Positions 26,349 to 34,733 of a stretch of 43,487 nt of DNA are shown one piece after another (position 1 is the first letter of the stretch; every line of letters starts with the position of its first letter). The position numbers and the translations under genes were made by a program. Source of the DNA: Segetibacter sp. (GTDB lineage: Bacteria > Bacteroidota > Bacteroidia > Chitinophagales > Chitinophagaceae); assembly GCA_028288505.1 (NCBI GenBank), contig JAQBNN010000047.1, forward strand, positions 1-43,487, read 5' to 3'. The notes beneath the pieces were generated by a model. That model worked only from the letters and a program-made list of their open reading frames with translations. It had not been told where the DNA came from and did not search any database.

Positions 26349-26846
26349 TTAAACTTCATGCTAACAAATAAGGCCGGTTATAGTACCAGCATTTATTTTT
26401 CATAGCATCATCGTTGCGTCGCAATCCTTTCATCGGCAAATCTTTTGGCATCAAACTTACATCAAGGCAACAAGCAACCAGCCTGATAATAAAAGATTAT
26501 AAACGTAAATAGGCAGAAATGAAAATCAGAGTTTTTACCTGACATCAGAAAAAAACGTTACGATAAAATACTGGTCGCCAAAATTCGAACACACCAAAAC
26601 CAAAAAATAAAATGAACCACGTAAATGAAATAGAGCATACTGAAGTACGAAAAAGCAATAGGCTGTAAATCATACAAAGGCACGTTATCGGTACTGTTGT
26701 AACTAATTTCATTTTCGGCTGATCTAAAATTTTCAGCTCTCTTCCATCAGTCTTGCCTTTTTTAGGTCACGACAAAATAAGCAAAGCAAAACATATATTT
26801 AAAAATGACCCTTTTGATGAAGTAAATAGCTTTAAGAGTATTTCTA
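26349..26846. other. Long intergenic region between convergent genes
   Basis: 498 bases between two convergent stops. It holds one dispersed-repeat copy (26398-26426), the short inverted pair CTGA-CA-TCAG (26538-26547) and otherwise AT-rich sequence. A 55-codon frame on the minus strand (26545-26712) has no family resemblance and is not called. No operator of the TGA-N6-TCA type is present. It may contain decayed sequence or an unrecognised RNA. Confidence 0.5.
26398..26426 (+). repeat. Dispersed intergenic repeat, short form (copy b)
   Basis: A 29-base unit beginning TTTCATAGCATCATCGTTGC and ending GTCGCAATC. It matches the minus-strand copy at 39292-39320 in 27 of 29 positions. It shares CATCGTTGCGTCGCA with the longer variant I but lacks the CTCTTGTAC end. 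Confidence 0.8.
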
Positions 26847-27143
26847 TTAACCTTGCGTAAGTAAACACAAGCTATCCTCCAAAGCCTCAACAGAGTGCAT
26901 AACATTTACAGGAATATCAATCTGGTCAAACGTTTCAAGTTCAGTTAGACTTTCACCCTGCCTATATTTCACCCTTCCTGTTATAACAGTAAGTTTAGAA
27001 GGTAAGTGGGCAGTGTGTTCTTTAAGTCTCATTCCCATTTTAAAACCAATAACTAGTACTTTAAAATGCTCTCCTTTGTGCAAAACTTTTGCTACTGGGT
27101 TGTTTGCAGTTTCTAATTGCTCGTTAACTTCTCTTATTGTCAT
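26847..27143 (-). CDS. Small cupin-domain protein
   Basis: A 98-residue single-domain cupin. The first cupin motif is recognisable in the sequence GMRLKEHTAHLPSKLTVITG, with His and Glu in place, and the second around FDQIDIPVNVMHSVEALEDS. No signal peptide. It lies 32 bases downstream of the uncharacterised gene at 27176-27565 on the same strand, so both are probably read from the operator-carrying promoter at 27623-27688. Small cupins of this kind bind a metal or small ligand; enzymatic role cannot be stated. The convergent neighbour is the CoA-transferase gene. Confidence 0.75.
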   Translation of the reverse strand: MTIREVNEQLETANNPVAKVLHKGEHFKVLVIGFKMGMRLKEHTAHLPSKLTVITGRVKYRQGESLTELETFDQIDIPVNVMHSVEALEDSLCLLTQG

Positions 27144-27175
27144 TATTCCTTGTATCCTCGTAATGCATTTATATT

Positions 27176-27565
27176 TTAATAGGAAGAAGCCATTTCCGAA
27201 CTAATAAATTCTCCTGCAGAGTTTTGGTTTTCTAAAGTCCATCCCTCAGTAACAGAAATAACGTTCCAAACGTTACCAGATTTTCTAAATACCTGCACTA
27301 TCACTCCCAGTGTGTGTTGGAGGTCGTGAGAAATGTCTGACACCGTTCTGTTGCTATTGATATCAAGTTTCTGGGGAACACCTACATTTGCTATCTGCTT
27401 CAACGCGGTGCTGTTATCAATCTTAGCACTTCTAAGAGTCTTCGCGGTATTATCAGTTTGAAGAAATTCAATTTTCAGGAACGGATAACGGGCAGAGAAT
27501 GCACCCTGGATGTCTTTCAAGAGACTCTCATTGTGTATTAATATTTCCTTATTATTCGTGTCCAT
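27176..27565 (-). CDS. Uncharacterised 129-residue protein in the predicted oxygen regulon
   Basis: I do not recognise the family. The protein is soluble, without signal peptide or membrane segment and without cysteine or obvious metal motif. Visible stretches: ESLLKDIQGAFSARYPFLKI near the N-terminus, a central VGVPQKLDINSNRTVSDISH, and a predicted beta-rich end LGVIVQVFRKSGNVWNVIS followed by VTEGWTLENQNSAGEF. Coding character is supported by co-direction with hemN and the cupin, and by an exact TGA-N6-TCA operator at the standard 58.5-base spacing upstream. Its company suggests a role in micro-oxic respiration or haem/metal handling. Confidence 0.7.
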   Translation of the reverse strand: MDTNNKEILIHNESLLKDIQGAFSARYPFLKIEFLQTDNTAKTLRSAKIDNSTALKQIANVGVPQKLDINSNRTVSDISHDLQHTLGVIVQVFRKSGNVWNVISVTEGWTLENQNSAGEFISSEMASSY

Positions 27566-27622
27566 AATTAGTTCGCTTTTACAATATCTTCTCTTTTTCC
27601 ATTAATTACTTAATGCTTCGTT

Positions 27623-27688
27623 CAAAGGTCATATTTGTAGATTTCCTTTTCTAATACTACCGTCACAAGGATTTATGATTTTCGTCAT
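27623..27688 (-). promoter_or_regulatory. Predicted Crp/Fnr-type operator and promoter for the 27565-26847 gene pair
   Basis: On the minus strand the palindrome ATGACGAAAATCAT (27675-27688; arms ATGA and TCAT are exact complements, core TGA-N6-TCA) has its centre at 27681.5. The promoter-like element GACCTTTG (27623-27630, one base off TAnnTTTG) ends 58.5 bases downstream. That is the same distance as at ccoI, ccoS, fixH and yceI. The leader to the start codon at 27565 would be about 50 bases. Confidence 0.7.
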
Positions 27689-27701
27689 GCTTGTATCTCA
27701 A

Positions 27702-29081
27702 CTAAATGCCTTTGCTAAACAATTGCTTTGCCATTGCTGGTTTAATTCTTTGCAGGTAGAGATCAAATGCACTGCAAATATTCCTAATGAAGTAGTGGCC
27801 TACCGCCGTAACGGTACAATCATCCTCATTAAACTGTACAAGCCCATCTTCCTGCAAACCTTTTAAAAATGGAAAGGAGCACTGCCTGAGGGTCGCCAAC
27901 TCGGTATCATTAAACTTAGTATAACCTCTACAACTAATATTTAAGATATGTCTACGAAAAAGAAGGTCTTCTTCACTTAAAATAAATCCTTTTTTTATAG
28001 GCAGTGTTACCGCGTTAATTAATTTATAGTAATCATGAAGTGTCTTCTCATTTTGTGCAAACCCAATTCCTACATCACTTATGCTCGATACACCTAGCCC
28101 AAACAGCATACCAGAATGTTGGGTAGTGTAACCCATAAAATTTCGATGTAGGCTACCAGCTGTGCGGGCCTTATATAATTCGTCGTGTGGTAATGCAAAG
28201 TGGTCCATCCCTATATCTGTATAACCTTTGCTCATCAAAAGCTCTTTTCCTTTCACATACAATGCTACCTTCTCTGTTGCGCAAGGCAGGTCGTTTTCAT
28301 CGAACAACCGTTGTCCCTTACTCGTCCAGGGAACATGCGCATAGCTGTAAAAAGCTATCCTGTCCGGCATAAGCCCGGTTACTTTTTTAATGGTGGTTTC
28401 AATGCTACTAATGGTTTGTAAAGGCAGGCCGTAGATCAGGTCAAAATTTACTGATGTAAATCCAACACTTCTTGCGTTCTCGGTAGCCCGTTTTACATTT
28501 TCAAAAGGCTGAATGCGGTTAATTACTTTTTGAACTTCCGGATCATCATCCTGTACACCATAACTTATTCGTCTAAAGCCGTTGTTGTATAATACCTGGA
28601 GTTGTTCAATAGTAGTATTATTAGGGTGTCCTTCAATGCTAAATTCATGCATTGGGTGAACAATGCTATCGTGTAGGAAGACTTCTAATATTCTTTGAAG
28701 GTTTACGTCTGAAAAGAAGGTAGGCGTTCCACCACCAAGGTGTAGTTCCCTAATAACGGGTACCTCGTGCATTAATTGGCGGTACAGCTTCCATTCCATT
28801 TCCAATGCCTTTATATATGGCTCTTCTACTCCGTGGTTCGTTGTAATTTTTTTGTTGCATCCGCAATAGGTACACAAACTCTCGCAAAACGGTAAGTGAA
28901 TGTACAGGCTAATTCCACCTTTACTGTTTTCAATCTTAAACTTGTTGGCTACAATATTTTTCCAATCTTTCACTTCCATCGTTTCTTTCCAAAAAGGCAC
29001 CGTTGGGTAGCTTGTATACCTAGCAACAGGTTGGTTGTATTTTTCTATCAGCGTCTGATCAACCTTGTTCTGCTCATTCAT
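27702..29081 (-). CDS. hemN: Oxygen-independent coproporphyrinogen III oxidase
   Basis: A 459-residue radical-SAM enzyme that decarboxylates coproporphyrinogen III to protoporphyrinogen IX without oxygen, a haem biosynthesis step. The iron-sulfur motif is C66-x3-C70-x2-C73 (HLPFCESLCTYCGCNKK), preceded by the family start RYTSYPTVPFW, with GGGTPTF and FDLIYGLPLQT further on, and the HemN C-terminal domain (YTKFNDTELATLRQ). Length matches true HemN rather than the shorter HemW. It is divergent from ccoI and shares its control region; haem supply for the cbb3 oxidase at low oxygen is the obvious link. A predicted operator lies at 29116-29129. Confidence 0.93.
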   Translation of the reverse strand: MNEQNKVDQTLIEKYNQPVARYTSYPTVPFWKETMEVKDWKNIVANKFKIENSKGGISLYIHLPFCESLCTYCGCNKKITTNHGVEEPYIKALEMEWKLYRQLMHEVPVIRELHLGGGTPTFFSDVNLQRILEVFLHDSIVHPMHEFSIEGHPNNTTIEQLQVLYNNGFRRISYGVQDDDPEVQKVINRIQPFENVKRATENARSVGFTSVNFDLIYGLPLQTISSIETTIKKVTGLMPDRIAFYSYAHVPWTSKGQRLFDENDLPCATEKVALYVKGKELLMSKGYTDIGMDHFALPHDELYKARTAGSLHRNFMGYTTQHSGMLFGLGVSSISDVGIGFAQNEKTLHDYYKLINAVTLPIKKGFILSEEDLLFRRHILNISCRGYTKFNDTELATLRQCSFPFLKGLQEDGLVQFNEDDCTVTAVGHYFIRNICSAFDLYLQRIKPAMAKQLFSKGI

Positions 29082-29085
29082 GCGA

Positions 29086-29129
29086 CGAAATTAAAATCAC
29101 TTCAAGCACAAAAAAATGACATTGGTTAG
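29086..29129 (-). promoter_or_regulatory. Predicted Crp/Fnr-type operator and promoter for hemN
   Basis: Read on the minus strand, CTAACCAATGTCAT (29116-29129) has one exact half-site (TCA) and one with a mismatch (TAA for TGA). Its centre, 29122.5, lies 36.5 bases from the end of the element TAATTTCG (29086-29093, one base off TAnnTTTG). The start codon begins 5 bases past that final G, exactly as for the CoA-transferase gene, so a leaderless message is likely. Weaker in sequence than the other sites but supported by two matching distances. Confidence 0.55.
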
Positions 29130-29177
29130 GACTCTAGAAACTGTGGCAGCACAATATGTGTGCAAGCTAATAAAAAG

Positions 29178-29243
29178 CTGATTACAGTCATGTATTTAGG
29201 TGAAGCCAATCATGCGTCACCACTTCAACGGCTTTTAGTTTTG
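29178..29243 (+). promoter_or_regulatory. Double predicted Crp/Fnr-type operator and promoter for ccoI
   Basis: Two exact TGA-N6-TCA palindromes, CTGATTACAGTCAT (29178-29191) and GTGAAGCCAATCAT (29200-29213), have centres 22 bases apart. The promoter element TAGTTTTG (29236-29243) is a full match to TAnnTTTG, and the two centres lie 58.5 and 36.5 bases before its last G. This one promoter therefore shows both distances used elsewhere in the window. The message would have a leader of about 22 bases before ATG 29270. Confidence 0.78.
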
Positions 29244-29269
29244 CCTACATAGCATACAAGCCTTCTTTT

Positions 29270-31660
29270 ATGATAGATCAAACACAACAAAGGGCCTGTT
29301 TTCATTGTGGCGAAAATTGTGGTAAACATCCTATTGTTGCACAGGAAAAATATTTTTGTTGCGAAGGCTGTAAAATGGTGTATGAGATCCTAAATCACAA
29401 TGGCTTGTGTAATTACTATGAAATTTCCCTGAACCCCGGTACGAGCAGGAAGATCGAAATAAGGATGGATAAGTTTTCTTTTTTAGACGATGAAAACATT
29501 AAAAACTCTCTCGTTGCTTATTCAGATGGAAAACAAACACACATTACTTTTTACCTGCCGCAAATACATTGCAGTAGCTGTTTATGGTTGTTGGAAAACC
29601 TTCACCGGTTAAACGAGCATATTATCTCGAGCAAAGTAAATTTTGCTTGTAAAGAAGCAGATATCATTTTCAACAACAACAAAACTTCTTTACGGCAAGT
29701 TGCAGAACTGCTCACCAACATAGGCTACGAACCTTACATCAGCTTCAGCAATATGAAGGAAGCCAAACCACAGCTTGATAAATCAAAAATTTATAAGTTG
29801 GGTGTTGCTGGTTTCTGTTTTGCCAACATCATGCTACTCAGCTTTCCCGAATACCTCAGTATCGATATAAAAGAAAACAGGTTAGTTACTTTGTTCCGTT
29901 ACCTTAACCTTGCACTAAGTCTTCCTGTTTTTTTCTATAGCGCTTCCGAGTTTTATATAAGTGCCTGGAAAAGCCTTAAACACCGTTTTCTAAATATTGA
30001 TGCACCAATCGTTCTTGCGGTTATTGTAACCTTCGGTAGAAGTTTATACGAAGTGCTGACCGCAAGAGGTGGTGGCTATTTCGATAGCATGAGCGGCATT
30101 GTTTTCTTCATGCTGGTTGGCAGGGTATTGCAGGATAAAACATACCAGCAGTTAAGCTTCGATCGCGATTATACTTCCTATTTTCCCATTGCGGTAACAA
30201 GGGTAGGTAATGATAAAGAAGAAACAGTTGCCCTACCCGATATTAAATTAAATGATACGCTTTTAATTCATGCGCACGACCTCATTCCTGCAGACGGAAT
30301 TCTTACACGCGGAACTGCTTTAATTGATTATAGTTTTGTAACAGGTGAAAGTGCACCAATTCAAAAGGAGATGGGTGAGATTGTGTATGCAGGAGGAAAA
30401 CAAATTGGCGCTAACATCGAAATCCTTGTTATAAAGGAAGTAGCACAAAGCTATCTAACAAAGCTTTGGAACCGCAGCGAATTTAAAGACGATAAGAAAA
30501 AGGAACGACATTCTTTTGTGCACCTGTTAAGCCGTTATTTTACCTGGATAGTTTTTACCATTGCTATTGCAACAGCTCTCTATTGGTACTTCACCAATCC
30601 ATCAAAGGTTTGGACGAGCATTACCGCAGTTCTTATTATAGCCTGCCCTTGTGCTTTGTTGCTTAGCAATACCTTCACCAATGGTAATATTTTAAGACTG
30701 CTCAGCAGAAGCAAACTATACCTAAAGAATGCACAAACCATTGAAGATATTGCACACATCAATCATATCGTTTTCGACAAGACCGGTACACTAACCGACC
30801 GGCAGTTTGAAGAACCCGAGTATATTGGAATGCCGCTGTCCAACCTACAAAAAAAGCAGATCGGCACTCTTGCAGCACAATCGTCGCATCCAATGAGTAA
30901 GGCAATTGCTGCTTCGTTGGTAGAAAAAGTGAATGAAAAAGTAATCGCTTTTTCAGAAGTGCCTGGAAGCGGTATTGAAGGAATTGTTGATGGCGATTTA
31001 ATTAGTATTGGCTCTATAAAATTCTTAAAAGGAACAAACGATCATTCCCAGGAAACGTCAGTTTTTGTTTCAATAGAAGAAAAGATTTATGGTAAGTTCA
31101 TTTTCAAAAATCATTACCGCACCGATGTTCCTTTAATGATTACACAACTTCAAAAGCACTATGATTTGTCTGTGTTAAGTGGCGACAATCACGGAGAGAA
31201 GAAGACACTTAAAAAGATGTTTGGCGGCGAGTATCAATTGCTATTTCGCCAAAAGCCCGAGGACAAGTTGGAAGTGATAAAACAATTGCAGAAACAGGGA
31301 AAAAAAGTGTTGATGTTAGGAGATGGGCTAAACGATGCAGGCGCTTTAAAGCAGGCAGATGTTGGCATTGCAGTTAGTGATAACACCAACAATTTTACCC
31401 CGGCAAGCGATGCTATAATTGATGCAGGAAAAATCTCTATACTTCCAAAATTTTTACGGCTTTGTATTATTAATAAGCGTATTGTTATTGCAAGTTTTAT
31501 TATTTCAATTGTATATAATATTATCGGGATCTACTTTGCGGTTCAAGGCAACTTATCTCCTATGATTGCTGCCATCTTAATGCCTGCAAGTAGTCTTTCT
31601 ATTTTGCTCGTCACTTTCGGGTGTAGTAACCTTGCCGCTACTCGTTTAGGGCTTAAGTAG
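29270..31660 (+). CDS. ccoI: Copper-translocating P1B ATPase for cbb3 oxidase assembly
   Basis: A 796-residue membrane ATPase of the FixI/CcoI type, which supplies copper for the binuclear centre of cbb3 oxidase. The N-terminal cysteine-rich domain (CFHCGENCG, FCCEGCKMVYEIL) marks this branch and precedes a heavy-metal domain with C101-x2-C104 (IHCSSCLWLL). Then come paired membrane helices, the phosphatase loop (DYSFVTGESAP), the transmembrane CPC motif (459-461), phosphorylation Asp503 (DKTGTLTD) and the hinge MLGDGLNDAGALKQADVGIA. Divergent from hemN; downstream lies a repeat and a decayed gene before ccoS. Two predicted operators precede it. Confidence 0.93.
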   Translation: MIDQTQQRACFHCGENCGKHPIVAQEKYFCCEGCKMVYEILNHNGLCNYYEISLNPGTSRKIEIRMDKFSFLDDENIKNSLVAYSDGKQTHITFYLPQIHCSSCLWLLENLHRLNEHIISSKVNFACKEADIIFNNNKTSLRQVAELLTNIGYEPYISFSNMKEAKPQLDKSKIYKLGVAGFCFANIMLLSFPEYLSIDIKENRLVTLFRYLNLALSLPVFFYSASEFYISAWKSLKHRFLNIDAPIVLAVIVTFGRSLYEVLTARGGGYFDSMSGIVFFMLVGRVLQDKTYQQLSFDRDYTSYFPIAVTRVGNDKEETVALPDIKLNDTLLIHAHDLIPADGILTRGTALIDYSFVTGESAPIQKEMGEIVYAGGKQIGANIEILVIKEVAQSYLTKLWNRSEFKDDKKKERHSFVHLLSRYFTWIVFTIAIATALYWYFTNPSKVWTSITAVLIIACPCALLLSNTFTNGNILRLLSRSKLYLKNAQTIEDIAHINHIVFDKTGTLTDRQFEEPEYIGMPLSNLQKKQIGTLAAQSSHPMSKAIAASLVEKVNEKVIAFSEVPGSGIEGIVDGDLISIGSIKFLKGTNDHSQETSVFVSIEEKIYGKFIFKNHYRTDVPLMITQLQKHYDLSVLSGDNHGEKKTLKKMFGGEYQLLFRQKPEDKLEVIKQLQKQGKKVLMLGDGLNDAGALKQADVGIAVSDNTNNFTPASDAIIDAGKISILPKFLRLCIINKRIVIASFIISIVYNIIGIYFAVQGNLSPMIAAILMPASSLSILLVTFGCSNLAATRLGLK

Positions 31661-31689
31661 AAGAATTATGTACCAGGCAATAGTATTCC

Positions 31690-31720
31690 AATTAAGCATC
31701 CTTGCGTCGCACTCTTGTAC
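31690..31720 (+). repeat. Dispersed intergenic repeat, variant I (copy c)
   Basis: AATTAAGCATC (31690-31700) followed by CTTGCGTCGCACTCTTGTAC (31701-31720). The core agrees with variant I copies at 32202-32222 and 34776-34796 except for its first base. The AATTAAGCAT lead is shared with the variant II copies at 43255 and, on the minus strand, 35010. It faces copy d in inverted orientation about 480 bases away. Confidence 0.82.
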
Positions 31721-31740
31721 AGTTTTAACCGCTGCAACAG

Positions 31741-32096
31741 TTAAGCCTTTTTGCGCAGCTTTTTCTTCGAGGTAACAGAAACTTTGTTAAGTCAAGAGCG
31801 AGGTTCATCAGTAGTCAAATTTCTTTTTCGCTCTAATGCTTTCTATGCTTACATAAGCATATCCCTTCGAAGTTCTGTCGTTAAAAGTCATAAGTCTTAC
31901 ACCCTTCATTTCTAAAGCAGTTTTAATAGCACCAGCACCAATGCCGCAAAGCATATCCTCATTACCCAAACAAACACACATCTTTTTATTGACCCATAAA
32001 TCATATGCCTCCTGAAAAAATTTTTTTCTCCTCCAGGTCATGCAGGTGTGCTTGCGCTTCTCTAATTCGGTTTGTTAGTTCTTCATTTGCAGCCAT
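31741..32096 (-). pseudogene. Decayed TfoX/Sxy N-terminal-domain gene
   Basis: Piecing frames together on the minus strand from ATG 32096 gives MAANEELTNRIREAQAHL...EEKKIFSGGI, then a TGA, FMVNKKMCVCL...MLCGIGAGAIKTALE, GVRLMTFNDRTSKGYAYVS, KKKFDY, W-MNLALDLTK and TSKKKLRKKA before a TAA at 31741. This is the full TfoX N-terminal domain in order (family pattern EEKKMFGG, FMVNGKMC, GVRPMDF, KGYVYV, lysine-rich tail) and of normal length, about 118 codons. It is broken by one in-frame TGA (probably a former Cys codon), one inserted base in GGG after ATG near 32001, a lost G in the Trp codon near 31809 and one more lost base near the end. The intact frame 31808-32041 is only its middle part. Flanked by inverted copies of the dispersed repeat. 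Confidence 0.78.
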
Positions 32097-32201
32097 AATC
32101 AGCGGTTATAATTCTTTTAAAGTTAGTAGTTATAAAGTTTAGACTAATCGTACAAACCACTTGCTTTCCTAATTGAACCTACAGTTAAATTATTAAATAT
32201 A

Positions 32202-32222
32202 GTACAAGAGTGCGACGCAACG
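32202..32222 (-). repeat. Dispersed intergenic repeat, variant I (copy d)
   Basis: On the minus strand CGTTGCGTCGCACTCTTGTA plus C, identical to the copy at 34776-34796. With copy c (plus strand, 31690-31720) it brackets the decayed TfoX gene as an inverted pair. Confidence 0.85.
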
Positions 32223-32270
32223 GCTGCCGAGTAATGTTGTTATGCTGGCTCCATAATCTCTTTACAAAAC

Positions 32271-32336
32271 ATGATAACAATCATCTTTCGTGTTGAGGAC
32301 AGTCAACCCTATCGGCTTATACTCAACCTACTTTTG
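32271..32336 (+). promoter_or_regulatory. Predicted Crp/Fnr-type operator and promoter for ccoS-ccoNO
   Basis: The palindrome ATGATAACAATCAT (32271-32284, core TGA-N6-TCA, outer bases also paired) has its centre at 32277.5. The promoter element TACTTTTG (32329-32336) is an exact TAnnTTTG, its last G 58.5 bases away. The leader to the ccoS start would be about 14 bases. The operator is almost identical to the one before yceI (ATGATAAC shared). Confidence 0.78.
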
Positions 32337-32354
32337 AAGCCTGGTTACAATACG

Positions 32355-32516
32355 ATGAGCGCAATTTTCATACTACTAATAGTAAGCATTACAATAGCTG
32401 CAGGTTTTCTTGTAGCCTTCCTGTGGACTGTAAAAGCTGGGCAGTACGATGATGAGATCAGCCCCCCTATAAGAATATTATTTGATGAGGCCCCAACACT
32501 AAAAAATAAAAAATAA
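32355..32516 (+). CDS. ccoS: cbb3-type cytochrome oxidase assembly protein CcoS
   Basis: A 53-residue membrane protein: one N-terminal transmembrane helix (MSAIFILLIVSITIAAGFLV) and the family signature AFLWTVKAGQYDD followed by PPIRILFDE. CcoS is needed for insertion of haem and copper cofactors into the cbb3 catalytic subunit. The frame is open upstream to 32271, but that extension covers the predicted operator and promoter and is unlike the family, so ATG 32355 is the start. It ends 6 bases before ccoNO. Confidence 0.9.
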   Translation: MSAIFILLIVSITIAAGFLVAFLWTVKAGQYDDEISPPIRILFDEAPTLKNKK

Positions 32517-32522
32517 TATTGC

Positions 32523-34721
32523 ATGTTAGACCTATCAGCCCCAACGGGAATAGAAGTGAGAGTTCGAACGCCTGAAAGAACGCAAATTGAGGTTGAGCGC
32601 TTTTTTTACGACAACAACATTGTTAAGTTGTTTGTTTATGCTACCCTTTTTTGGGGAGTTATTGGTATGCTTGCAGGCTTACTTGCTTCTATCCAACTTT
32701 TTTACCCTTTAGCCAATTTCGACTTTGCGCCTACCACCTTTGGTAGGGTACGGCCAGTACATACAAACGCAGTTATTTTTGCTTTTGTTGGTAACGGTAT
32801 TTTTATGGGTGTTTACTACTCGTTGCAACGTCTTTGTAAGGCAAGAATGTTTAGCGATAAACTTAGTAAAATTCATTTTTGGGGATGGCAGGCGATAATT
32901 GTTGCGGGTGCAATTACTTTGTTACTTGGTTATACATCTGGTAAAGAATATGCAGAGCTCGAATGGCCTATTGACATTGCAATAACTGTTGTATGGGTAC
33001 TTTTCGGCATCAACATGTTAGGTACTATTATTAAGAGAAGAGAGAGCCACTTGTATGTTGCTATCTGGTTTTATATAGCTACCTGGGTAACGGTTGCAAT
33101 GCTTCACATTGTAAACTCGTTTGAAATTCCGGTTACCATGTTTAAAAGCTATAGCTGGTATGCAGGTGTACAAGATGCTTTAGTGCAGTGGTGGTACGGG
33201 CATAATGCAGTAGCGTTTTTCCTTACAACCCCTTACCTGGGCTTGATGTATTACTTCTTACCAAAGGCTGCCAACAGGCCGGTGTTTAGCTACCGTTTAT
33301 CAATCATTCACTTTTGGGCGTTGATCTTTATTTATATATGGGCTGGTCCTCACCACTTACTATATACCGCGCTGCCGGACTGGGCACAGAGTCTTGGTGT
33401 AGTGTTTAGTATTATGCTGATAGCGCCAAGCTGGGGGGGCATGTTGAACGGCTTGTTTACACTTAGAGGTGCATGGGATAAAGTAAGAGAAGATCCTATT
33501 TTAAAATTCTTAGTTGTTGCAGTTACTTGTTATGGTATGGCGACATTTGAAGGGCCAATGCTTAGCTTAAAGAATGTAAACGCAGTTGCTCACTACACCG
33601 ATTGGATTGTTGCTCACGTACACGTGGGAGCATTAGGTTGGAACGGCTTCTTAACCTTTGGTGTTATCTATTGGATCATTCCAAAAATATTTAAAACAAA
33701 ACTTTACTCGACCAAACTTGCCAATACACACTTTTGGATAGGAACGATAGGCATTGTGTTATATGCCGTTCCTCTTTATTGGGCAGGCTTTACACAAAGT
33801 ATGATGTGGAAGACATTTACTGAAGAAGGTCAGTTAAAGTTCCAGTTTTTAGAAACTGTTACCAACATTCTTCCAATGTATATGACCAGGAGCCTTGGTG
33901 GAGCCTTATATCTTTCCGGTGTTTTTGTAATGGTTTATAACATTGTAAAAACAGTAAAGGGAGGTAGCCTTGTTCCTAACGAAGCGGCTGAAGCGCCTGC
34001 ATTGCCCAAGCAAATTGAAACACACGGTAAGCAACACTGGCATAGGTGGATAGAAAGAAGACCTGTTCAAATGTTGGTGTTTAGTTTAATCGCAGTGGGT
34101 ATTGGGGGTGTGCTCGAGATAGTTCCAACCTTCCTTATAAAAAGCAATATACCTACTATAACTTCTGTTAAACCATATACGCCGCTTGAGCTACATGGTC
34201 GTGATATTTATGTACGTGAAGGATGTTATACCTGCCACTCGCAAATGATCAGGCCTTTTAGAGACGAGGTAGCCCGCTATGGCGAGTATAGCAAAGCCGG
34301 TGAGTTTATCTACGACCATCCTTTCCAATGGGGAAGTAAGAGAACCGGTCCTGACTTAGCTCGTATCGGTGGTAAGTATCCTGACAGCTGGCATTACAAC
34401 CATATGATGGATCCACGTAGTATGTCGCCCGGTTCAATTATGCCTAACTATCCCTGGTTGATGGACGATAAGGTTGATACAACAATAACAGGTGCAAAAA
34501 TCAGGGCAATGCAAACCCTCGGTGTGCCTTATCCTGATGGTTACGATAAGCAGGCGAATACAGACCTTTTACAGCAAGCGAACAAGATAAAAGCTAGCCT
34601 TAAAAAAGATAAGCTTGAGGCATCAAACACAAGCGAAATAATTGCTTTGATTGCTTACATGCAGCGTGTAGGAACTGATATAAAAGCAGAACCTAAGCAA
34701 GCAGTTGCAGCGTTAAAGTAA
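32523..34721 (+). CDS. ccoNO: cbb3-type cytochrome c oxidase, fused subunits I and II
   Basis: A 732-residue fusion. The first 470 or so residues are CcoN, the catalytic haem-copper subunit with about 12 helices and the metal-binding histidines in ALVQWWYGHNAVAFFLTTPY, IWAGPHHLLYTALPDW and DWIVAHVHVGALGWNGFLTF. After a linker (VPNEAAEAPALPKQ) a new membrane anchor leads into CcoO, a monohaem cytochrome c with C568-x2-C571-H572 (EGCYTCHSQMIRPFRDE) and SMSPGSIMPNYPWLMDD holding the methionine ligand. The fusion is usual in Bacteroidota. It oxidises cytochrome c and reduces oxygen with high affinity while pumping protons. Translationally close to ccoS; separated from ccoQ by a 351-base repeat-bearing gap. 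Confidence 0.95.
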   Translation: MLDLSAPTGIEVRVRTPERTQIEVERFFYDNNIVKLFVYATLFWGVIGMLAGLLASIQLFYPLANFDFAPTTFGRVRPVHTNAVIFAFVGNGIFMGVYYSLQRLCKARMFSDKLSKIHFWGWQAIIVAGAITLLLGYTSGKEYAELEWPIDIAITVVWVLFGINMLGTIIKRRESHLYVAIWFYIATWVTVAMLHIVNSFEIPVTMFKSYSWYAGVQDALVQWWYGHNAVAFFLTTPYLGLMYYFLPKAANRPVFSYRLSIIHFWALIFIYIWAGPHHLLYTALPDWAQSLGVVFSIMLIAPSWGGMLNGLFTLRGAWDKVREDPILKFLVVAVTCYGMATFEGPMLSLKNVNAVAHYTDWIVAHVHVGALGWNGFLTFGVIYWIIPKIFKTKLYSTKLANTHFWIGTIGIVLYAVPLYWAGFTQSMMWKTFTEEGQLKFQFLETVTNILPMYMTRSLGGALYLSGVFVMVYNIVKTVKGGSLVPNEAAEAPALPKQIETHGKQHWHRWIERRPVQMLVFSLIAVGIGGVLEIVPTFLIKSNIPTITSVKPYTPLELHGRDIYVREGCYTCHSQMIRPFRDEVARYGEYSKAGEFIYDHPFQWGSKRTGPDLARIGGKYPDSWHYNHMMDPRSMSPGSIMPNYPWLMDDKVDTTITGAKIRAMQTLGVPYPDGYDKQANTDLLQQANKIKASLKKDKLEASNTSEIIALIAYMQRVGTDIKAEPKQAVAALK

Positions 34722-34733
34722 CCTATGTTTTAT

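Noticed and set aside
26545-26712. A 55-codon hydrophobic frame on the minus strand starting MKLVTTVPITC
   Set aside because: No family resemblance, no promoter element or operator, and AT-rich T-run codons make a hydrophobic frame likely by chance.
31808-32041. A 77-codon frame on the minus strand as an intact small gene
   Set aside because: Its ends are out of frame with clear TfoX-family sequence on both sides (EEKKIFSGG before, WMNLALDLTK and TSKKKLRKKA after); it is the middle of a broken gene.
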